A stretch of DNA of 64,000 nucleotides from Nymphaea colorata (Eukaryota; Streptophyta; Magnoliopsida; Nymphaeales; Nymphaeaceae): the NCBI RefSeq assembly GCF_008831285.2, contig NC_045146.1, positions 24,383,703 through 24,447,702 of the forward strand, read 5' to 3'. The notes under the pieces are model-generated. The model saw nothing but the letters and a program-made list of their open reading frames with translations, did not search any database and was not told where the DNA came from. This document shows, piece after piece, positions 56,501 to 64,000 of this stretch. The position numbers were made by a program, and so were the translations under genes. Every line of letters begins with the position of its first letter. Position 1 is the stretch's first letter.

Positions 56501-58235
56501 GCGCTTGTCAGCTACTTTGAGCTTGGTGAACAGCTTGACAGAATGGTATTTCAGCAAATGAGTTTATCTGAAAAGTACTTCACGCGGCATTCTAATTTTT
56601 TTCTCTTATTTCCATCCAAGAAATATTTTAATTGATCAATATAACCTCAAGGACAGACAACAAAAGAAAAACAAAACAAAACAAAAAATGTTAAGCTACC
56701 TTATTAATTTGCTTCCTATAACACCAAATGTGATCGCGAAAGTGCACAAATAGAGCAACCGCGGGGCTACCTACGAGTGGGTAAGCAAGCACCGATGTCC
56801 ACCGGACTCAAACGGGGAACTTTCATGAGATTCTAGTTGGTGGGTTTTCTAGAAACAACCAAGAAGAGCTACTTTTGAATGGTTACTGAAGGAGGTCAAG
56901 GTTTCAACATCGTAATTAAGATTTGAACAAAATAAAAGAGACCGAAAGTTGAATATGGGACTCGAGAGTTTTGGATAGAGTTCAGTTGCTGGAGGTTTCC
57001 ATCTTGGTATAAAATGAAAAGAAGAGCTTGTGTCAAGGAAAAATAACGAAACGAAGAAAAAGGGGGAAAAAACCGCATTTTCCTTTATAAGGTGATCGGT
57101 CTCAGCAAGTGTTAAATCAGGTAAGGGCGAAGCGTTTGCATTCTGGATTTCACTCGAGCAATTCTTTTGTCTTCTTGTTACTGCGTGCGTAGGAGAGCTT
57201 TTGTAAGAACATTTTGCTCTTTTCAGACACCCGAACACTTCCTTGTGTGTAAGACAAAAACTGTTTTGCTTTCATTTGCATTTAGCGCCGGCTGCAGGCG
57301 TTTCAGATTAAAAAACTCGCTGCTTATGCAGTTCTAGTCATTGGAACTTTCTTCGTTCAATGGTATTTCTAGTCATTCGCTACTTACCGTTGAAAGTGTC
57401 TTTTTACATGCTTCCAAGACTTCTAACTCAGAAACTGATTCCTTTTTAGCTGCAGTTGACGAATTCATGGCATTTCCTACTTTTAAGGCAAACCAACCTT
57501 CTTTTGATTATGATCATGGTTAACAATGTGCTGTTAAGAAGATGAGTTTATGTTATTTAAAAATTATTTGTACATTGTTTCCTTCTCTCTTTATCTCTTT
57601 ATATATACATAAAAGACATTTTTTTGAGAAAAATCAACTTCAAACCTCCGCCAAATGATGGGAATAAATTTGTCGATCACTATAAAATAAAAATCAATTT
57701 GTCACTGTGTCCATAAGGACGAATACGAGGAAAAAACCCTGAAAAATTGCATGCCAGCCCAGTACACACATACATGTACCAACGCCCTCCAACACACGCG
57801 GGGAGAGAAAGAGAGACAGAGAGGTTTCAGGGGCGATGGTTCCGCTTGTTCTGCACACCAGCTGATGATTAGACTACTTGAAAAGAGTGAGTGCTCATGC
57901 CGAGCTCTCTCCTTTTGATTGATAACTCAGTACAACAGTCCAAAAAAGTACCAATCTAATAAAATGATATAATGCTCATTGAACTTAACATGTACCCTTA
58001 TGCTGTTCGGGGGAAAGAGAGAACATAAAGGAAAGTGTTCAAACAGTTCAATGTCTGTCTCTCTGTCGCTCTCTCACTGGGCTTCAAATAAAACTTTGCT
58101 TACATCAATCATAATTCTTAACGAGGTGGACTGGAAGAATGGAAGGCTGAAAGAGTTATTGATGACGCGCATGGCCGGTGAATACTCTGTTTCTTTTCCT
58201 CTCTCTCTCATCAGAAGCTGAGTAGAATTTACTAT
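53547..58235. other. Spacer between the UPL3 and beta-galactosidase 3' ends
   Basis: The first several hundred bases should hold the UPL3 3' UTR (an AATAAA lies at 54480-54485, but it is distant). The right end holds the beta-galactosidase 3' UTR. No gene was recognised between. A 60-codon ORF at 57341-57523 and a 129-codon minus ORF at 56849-57238 match nothing I know. Confidence 0.5.
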
Positions 58236-58949
58236 TTATGCGTCGTGGATTTTTGGTCCGCATCTGGCCTGAACTGCTAGGGTCTTGGCGTCTCCTGGGC
58301 ATGGATCACCGCCAAAGCTGCTCGGTGATATTGGGATAACGCATGATGTCTTCCCCAAGCATGCCTGTTCCAGTAACACAATGCAGTGGGTTAGCTTTGA
58401 ATAACATCAGACCTCTTATTATTATTTCATCGCTGCTTCAGTGCAGGTTTTCATGTGGTTCTCTTTCAGCGAAGGGTTGTTGTGTAGCTTTTCCAGGATG
58501 TTGAGTTCGCATGTTTTAGAAATCAGTTGCTATTTTAGGAATTAATTTTTCTTATTACCTTCTCAACTATAGTTCTTGCTGAGGGAGAATTGCAGGTACC
58601 CATTGTGAAGTTCCCACAGATACCCTGAGGATTTCCGAAGCTTGCAAACTCGATGGAGTGGATAACTTTGTGGTTATAACATTTCAGGCTGGCCTCCGCC
58701 TGCAAGTCTTCAGACTCTTTGGCCTGGATCTTTGCTTCCTTCCTCTCCCATGAACTGACAGAAGGAGGATGTGCTTCAGTAATGTAACTGCAGATTGTAT
58801 CTCTGGAAACTTTCCTCACAGTTATGAGATATGGGTTGCCTCCTGTTTCCTCAAAAACAACCATAACATTGTCTTTTGGCTTCAAGAATGCTCTGGGGAC
58901 GTGGTACCTGAAATATGAAAATGCCGTTTAATACATTTATCTATGTAAT

Positions 58950-58987
<38 letters not shown>

Positions 58988-61900
58988 TAGAGAGAGATGT
59001 TTTCAAGTAATTGAAAGGGAGAATGATCCGTTTGCAAGCAATAAACACCAAAATTACATGACATGAAAGTGATGTCCTCCATTATTCATTCAAGTTCTAA
59101 AAGTAAAATCACCATCTTAAAGAAAGACACATAGAAGTGAGACCTCCTTGCAGAAGACAGTCAGACTGGTATTTCTGTAACTAAGAAATATAAGATAATT
59201 CCAGGTATCACACGAGATGTTGATCCTCTTTTCTGGAAAATGCACATTGGTATGTGATGCTCATGCGTCAATCGAGGCAGAGTTCCACCTCGCCACAAGC
59301 TATCCCTTGATTGGAAGGTAAAATGGTTTTTGAATACCTTAACCAAAACGTTTGGAATAGAAAGCACTATCAAAATGGCCAAAATATTGCCAGTAATGGA
59401 TCAGTCCAACTCATGCATCTTCCTGAGGTTGTAAGAAAAGTAGTGATATGATATGGCTTGGCTACTGTATCGTACGTTACATTTCTGTATATATCACGTT
59501 TAAAGTAGTGTACGGTTGCTGGTTTGTGGAACCAAGATAAAACCACCATATGAATTGAGATCAGGTCACATGGTGTTCTGTTAATCTTGCACCAGAGACG
59601 AGACTTGTCAATGTAATGATCTAATCAGCTCTGCTTATGAAGAAACTAGTGCTTCTAGTAGTGCTTCAAGTTGCTAAGCTATCAAAGTAAAGAACTGTGA
59701 ATTCCAAAAACAGCACTGAATCTTACATGGATTGAGAAGGATCGCCAAGTGGAGTCAGGTAGGATACCCAGTAACGACCAATACTCTCGCCGTTGATCCA
59801 GACTTGACCTTTGCCCATACTCGAGAGATCCAAAGCAACAGGCTCTTTTCCACTGGGTGCATCAAAAACTTTCTGAAGAACACAGTTATTACCAGGTCAG
59901 CATCTTTCTGCTGAACATAAGACTGCTATGATTTAAAAGTCCATGCTGAAAGGACAAGCCGACTAGAATTGATACCTTGTACCATGTGATTGGATGGTTG
60001 ATGGAATGCTTGGCATCAGACCATTGAACATTTTTTAATCCCTTGGAGCTGTATATCTTAAGTTTTTCTCCTTTCATACCAACCTATATGTACATAAACA
60101 TAAATTTACAGTTTCGATGTCCGTTGAGGGGGAAACAAGCAGATTTTGCAAATTCATTTTCACAAAAAAGTAGTGTAAAAGAAATGCTTTTTTTTTTCAT
60201 TATTCAGTATTCACCTCATAGCCCCAGGTTTCTTGGGAAAGATCATGGGCTCCGGAGTTCAGACCTTGAATTATTACAGTATGTAGGCCAGCAACTCTGT
60301 GCTCTAAGTATGCACCATTGTCCTGCACATGCGCAGAAAGCATTTCAATATAAGAAGTGACAAGCAAAATGTTAGGTTATACAGTGAAAAAACTATTTTT
60401 TTTTCTTTAACTTCTTTCAAAAACAACTACATGGTGTTTGACGGTCGACTTGGCCTGGAGATGCAGGATAGTTACTATTACTAGCACTCAACCTTGAGAG
60501 ATCCCCAAGAACGAAACCCAAGTCGCCCAACCATAAGATTACGTAATGTCAAAGGTTCTACAGATCTCTTTTAGAAGAAGTTACTTACTGGAAGACCAAC
60601 TGTCATGACGAGTATAGATATCTTGTTCCTCCCACTCACCAAAGGTGCCGGTTCAGCAAATGAAAAGCTTTTGTCTATTTTTGTACCATGACCACTTCCT
60701 GGAAATGAAAACCAAATTAGGCATCATAGCATGTTAAGATGAAGGAAATACGGGACTAAAAATGTAATAGCAGAGACAGCATCATCTGCTATAGGAGATC
60801 TGAAGTTTTCCTATCCGCCAAAAACATGCAAAGCAATACCTATGTACACATCATTGACAAATGCATGCAAGGCATGGCCAAGACAGGAAATCTGGAGGAC
60901 GGGTCGGATGTCGCCCCTTGTAGGCAAGTCGTTGTATCCTACATCAAAACTGAAATGTTCAAATATTAGTACACGCCTGATAAATACTCTGTTTTATATA
61001 ATATCTAAGTTCAACTGCATCTGCATATCATAGGACTGCCATCTACATCCTGCACTAGGGCATCTGTTCTCTTGGATTAGGATAATGCAGACTGTTGCAA
61101 CTATCTGATAAAGTGACGTTGTGTTTCAGCTGTTTTGATTACTGACAATGAAGTCAAATGCGTGTTTGTCTTGTAGAAACTTAACAAAAGTACACCATGT
61201 TGAACGCATATGACATAAGGATCAAGAGAAGTCATTGCACAATTCTGATACTGAGATAAGAAATTTCACTTAGTTCTCAACCAAACACTTAAAAACCTTC
61301 ACTTGTGTTGCTCAGAATTTCTGGGTTCAGATTTCTAATGCGATGAGAATGTAATTGTGAATTAGGATAGTGCTTCTTCCCTGGTCAAAAGCATGAAACG
61401 GCACCAAAGTTTCTGTACCAAATATGGGACGATAATTCACTTACTAGATGGTGTGCCATACATAATCTGTTGTATCCTTTGTCATGTTCATGTGTTCCAG
61501 GAAATGGTTTGATTTGGTATCAACTTCCTCTGGTTTTGGAGTTTCCTCCTGGTACTTTTCCCACTGTGTACCTTTATTTGCCGAGTTCGATACTTCATAA
61601 CTCCTTGCATTGTGCTGAGCATTCACCTGTTAGTTATTAGGAGACCTTTTATTAGCCAATTTTCAGTCAGTCGAGACAATTTCTTTTAGATTAAAAACAG
61701 CAAAACTGCAGTATCTTGCAGGTGATTCCATCACAAACTAAAGATCCCCTTTACAAATATTTAAGTTTCTGGCATGCTTTTAATTCATATCTGCATTCAG
61801 ACATGCTTCACTAGTGAGTTTGCAGACTCAAACCTTTGCAGTATTGAAGACAACGGTCTTGCAATCTGGGAGGATGCTGATTGAATGGGGTGGCAGAAAG

Positions 61901-63689
61901 TACTTGCGATGCCTGAAGTGGACGTTCACTTCCTCCCTTGAGCGATTATTTGTAAGAAAAGCAGAACAGATTTTACTGCCTGGAATTTGGTAGACACGTG
62001 CCTGCATAACCAAATTCAATCAACATTAATGATCAAAACAGACAGCATATATTTACATTTTCGAGAAAATAAGCCACTATAATCTTGCTTAATCCTGTAA
62101 TAATAGATCCCCATTTGACCTGGGTTCAGCTAGTTTTAGACTCACAAATCCTACTAATGACTAGGCAAATTTGTCTTGCAGAACAGGCTAGAATTCTTCT
62201 TGCAGCTGATCCTGAAGACTACAACAATAGACGAACTAAATTTTTTATACAGTTGTAGGATAGTTAGTTTGGAGGCCCTTACCTCAAGGTCGTCACCCAG
62301 AGAAGAAACAGACGGAATTCCCCACAGTAGAGCCTTTCTGCACAGTCTGAGTGCAGAATGAAGGTCCCTGATGTGACCCCATTTTGGTTCCTTAAACAAA
62401 CCTGCATTGACATAGAAACAGATAATTGAGTATTTTGACGAGCAAAAATGATCAAAGCAATGGTTCTTTCAAGAATAAAAAGAATTATGGGAAATGCGGA
62501 TGGGCATGGAGAGTTCAGAGAACAACAAAGAGAATTTTAGTTCTTAGACAACTAAAGAAAAAAAAATCATATTATATGAATGGCTCGCGTGACATGGAAT
62601 CACGATATCAAGGAAGACGAGAGTGAGAGAGAAGAGACAGAGGACGGGGCACGGGTGTGGAGGAAGAGGTCTTACCATATTCATCTAGGGGTGCCTCATC
62701 ATAGTAACGTGTCATTGCAAACGCAGAAGCTGTCCTCCCAAAGTTTGTGCCACCATGATACTGTTCATGACGTTGAAATGTTAATAGCACTGTGTTTCAA
62801 AGCAAACTATCCAAAAAAAAAAAAACCAAAAGATCGAGATTCAGAAACACAATCTTTTGAATGCGGCTCTGCAAAGTTACCATGTAATAGTTGACGTGCG
62901 AGCCATTTTTGGAGAAAAAGCGAGCCACAGAAAATGCAAGATCTTCAGCTGATCTTTGTGAGGGAGGGTCACCGAAGACTCGATACCTTGATTCACCAAC
63001 CATTGCATCTGATTAGCTACAGCGTAATGAACATGCTCAACTCTTCTTGAGATTCTATTTACTGTACTAATTTACTCTATGACAGTAGATCCTCGGTTAC
63101 TCCAGAATTGGTTTTCGTGCTTAATTAGAGTGGAGAAAGAAACAGCAGAATAAGAGAGGAAATGGCATCAGAAATCAACCACAAAAATGATTTTTTAGTT
63201 CCTCAATTATAAATCCATTTCTGAAATTTTACACGGAAAATGAGATTGAAGACAATATAAGTTGAGATTATTTCATCAGTTCATGTAATTGTTTTTGTTA
63301 GTGGATTATAATAATGCTCTCTTCTTCTGGTGTCAAACCTTGGATTACTCAGAACTACTAACAGTAGTTAGTGCTCTGTTCTACTGATTTCATAAAAATC
63401 AAGCAAACTGAAAAACCGCGGTGATACTTAAGTGTGAGGAACTGAGGATCTAATAAATATCAACTGCAGCGAATTCTAGTAATGGTTTCTCATCAAACAG
63501 GGGAATGAAATGTTGATTTGAGTGATTCACAAGTGCCAACGTAGCCGATCATCTTAAGAAGTTTCTATAAGAAAAGGTTAGCCAGAGGCCCTACTGAGCT
63601 GTCCAGTTCTCTGTCCACAGTGCCGGCTTGTCTGGTGAATTAGGTCCATCGAATGTGTCCCCACAGTTCCTCCCGTTGCATGAGTTAAT
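58236..63689 (-). CDS. Beta-galactosidase (GH35) with SUEL lectin domain, 5' part beyond the window
   Basis: Secreted plant beta-galactosidase acting on cell-wall galactans. Thirteen minus-strand exons are present: 63689-63595, 62986-62881, 62760-62676, 62401-62283, 62001-61834, 61626-61445, 60949-60840, 60698-60589, 60322-60215, 60083-59976, 59872-59727, 58907-58559 and 58364-58236, in frame for 604 aa. Seen: the nucleophile region [11 protein letters not shown] (Glu of TENW), [52 protein letters not shown]-type motif as [29 protein letters not shown], and the galactose-binding (SUEL) lectin domain [16 protein letters not shown]...GTCNSP...[11 protein letters not shown]. It most resembles the BGAL11/13/14/16 group; the exact orthologue is open. 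The N-terminal catalytic half, with signal peptide and acid/base Glu, is off the right edge. The acceptor before 62986 is AAG rather than CAG. Confidence 0.95.
58951..58998. repeat. (TG)n(AG)n microsatellite in a beta-galactosidase intron
   Basis: TG units followed by AG units, with one interruption (ATAG), in the intron between exons 58907-58559 and 59872-59727. Confidence 0.9.
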
Positions 63690-64000
63690 CTGAAAAGTTG
63701 AACAAAAGTAAAGTCCTTAAGTTTCCCAGAAATCTAATAAGCATGCGTCATGGCATCATGCACACTTCGAGTTGATACAATGTACAGATTTTGGACTAGA
63801 GAAAGATTATGATGTTTAGGCAAATCAAGTTTTAACCGAGAAAACTCTTTGTTGGCATTATAGTACATGTTGGGGGCTACCTCATTTTAACTGTTGGTGG
63901 GCGTTTCTTTACCTCATATTTAAACTCCAAGGTGGTTTTAGATTATGGGATGTGAGATTTGAAGATTACAAATTTTTTGATTTTTTATAAGGATCTGAAA
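63690..64000 (-). other. Beta-galactosidase intron running off the right edge
   Basis: The next upstream exon expected for the family (around PWVMCKQDDAPDP) was not found before base 64000, so this is taken as intron sequence. Confidence 0.6.

Noticed and set aside
57341-57523. 60-codon plus-strand ORF
   Set aside because: No recognisable similarity, no splice or promoter context, and a length expected by chance.
59161-59382. 73-codon minus-strand ORF
   Set aside because: It lies inside the intron between two well-supported beta-galactosidase exons and has no matching domain.

Overview
This window is nuclear DNA from a flowering plant. It carries a ROP/RAC small GTPase, a PLS-class pentatricopeptide repeat (PPR) protein, a CC-NB-ARC-LRR resistance-type protein, a KAKTUS/UPL3 HECT ligase and a family-35 beta-galactosidase with a C-terminal lectin domain. 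All are plant-type or plant-specific. Introns are T/A-rich and almost all GT-AG, and the spacers hold decayed LINE, copia and short inverted-repeat elements plus microsatellites. I could not place the species from sequence alone.

Layout, left to right: (i) a possible last exon of a plus-strand gene at 568-627, then a LINE fragment. (ii) A complete four-exon ubiquitin-conjugating enzyme of the UBC8/10 type on the minus strand (1934-3044). (iii) A seven-exon type I ROP GTPase on the minus strand (6401-11754) with a 3.5-kb fourth intron. (iv) An 8-kb repeat-rich spacer. (v) An eleven-exon MCM10 replication factor on the minus strand (20349-24482); its fifth intron holds a perfect 46-bp inverted repeat and a long (TA)n tract. 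(vi) A four-fold imperfect tandem repeat directly before a single-exon CNL gene (26102-28876, plus). (vii) An orphan first exon of a DUF3700/TSJT1-like gene (29780-29955), then CACTA-like and copia debris. (viii) A single-exon PPR gene on the minus strand (34008-35945). (ix) A 6-kb repeat-rich spacer. (x) A 17-exon UPL3 gene on the plus strand (42165-53546). (xi) A 4.7-kb spacer. (xii) The last 13 exons of a beta-galactosidase gene on the minus strand, cut by the right edge.

The exon chains for UBC, ROP, MCM10 and UPL3 were built by hand. Each adds up to an in-frame protein of about the family's expected length (148, 200, 389 and 1885 aa), which supports the splice sites. The neighbouring genes do not form one pathway; two ubiquitin genes (E2 and E3) share the window, but 39 kb apart. 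I found no clear new multi-gene system. The most unusual items are the CNL with altered Walker B, GLPL and MHD motifs behind a duplicated promoter-like module, and the perfect hairpin in the MCM10 intron.
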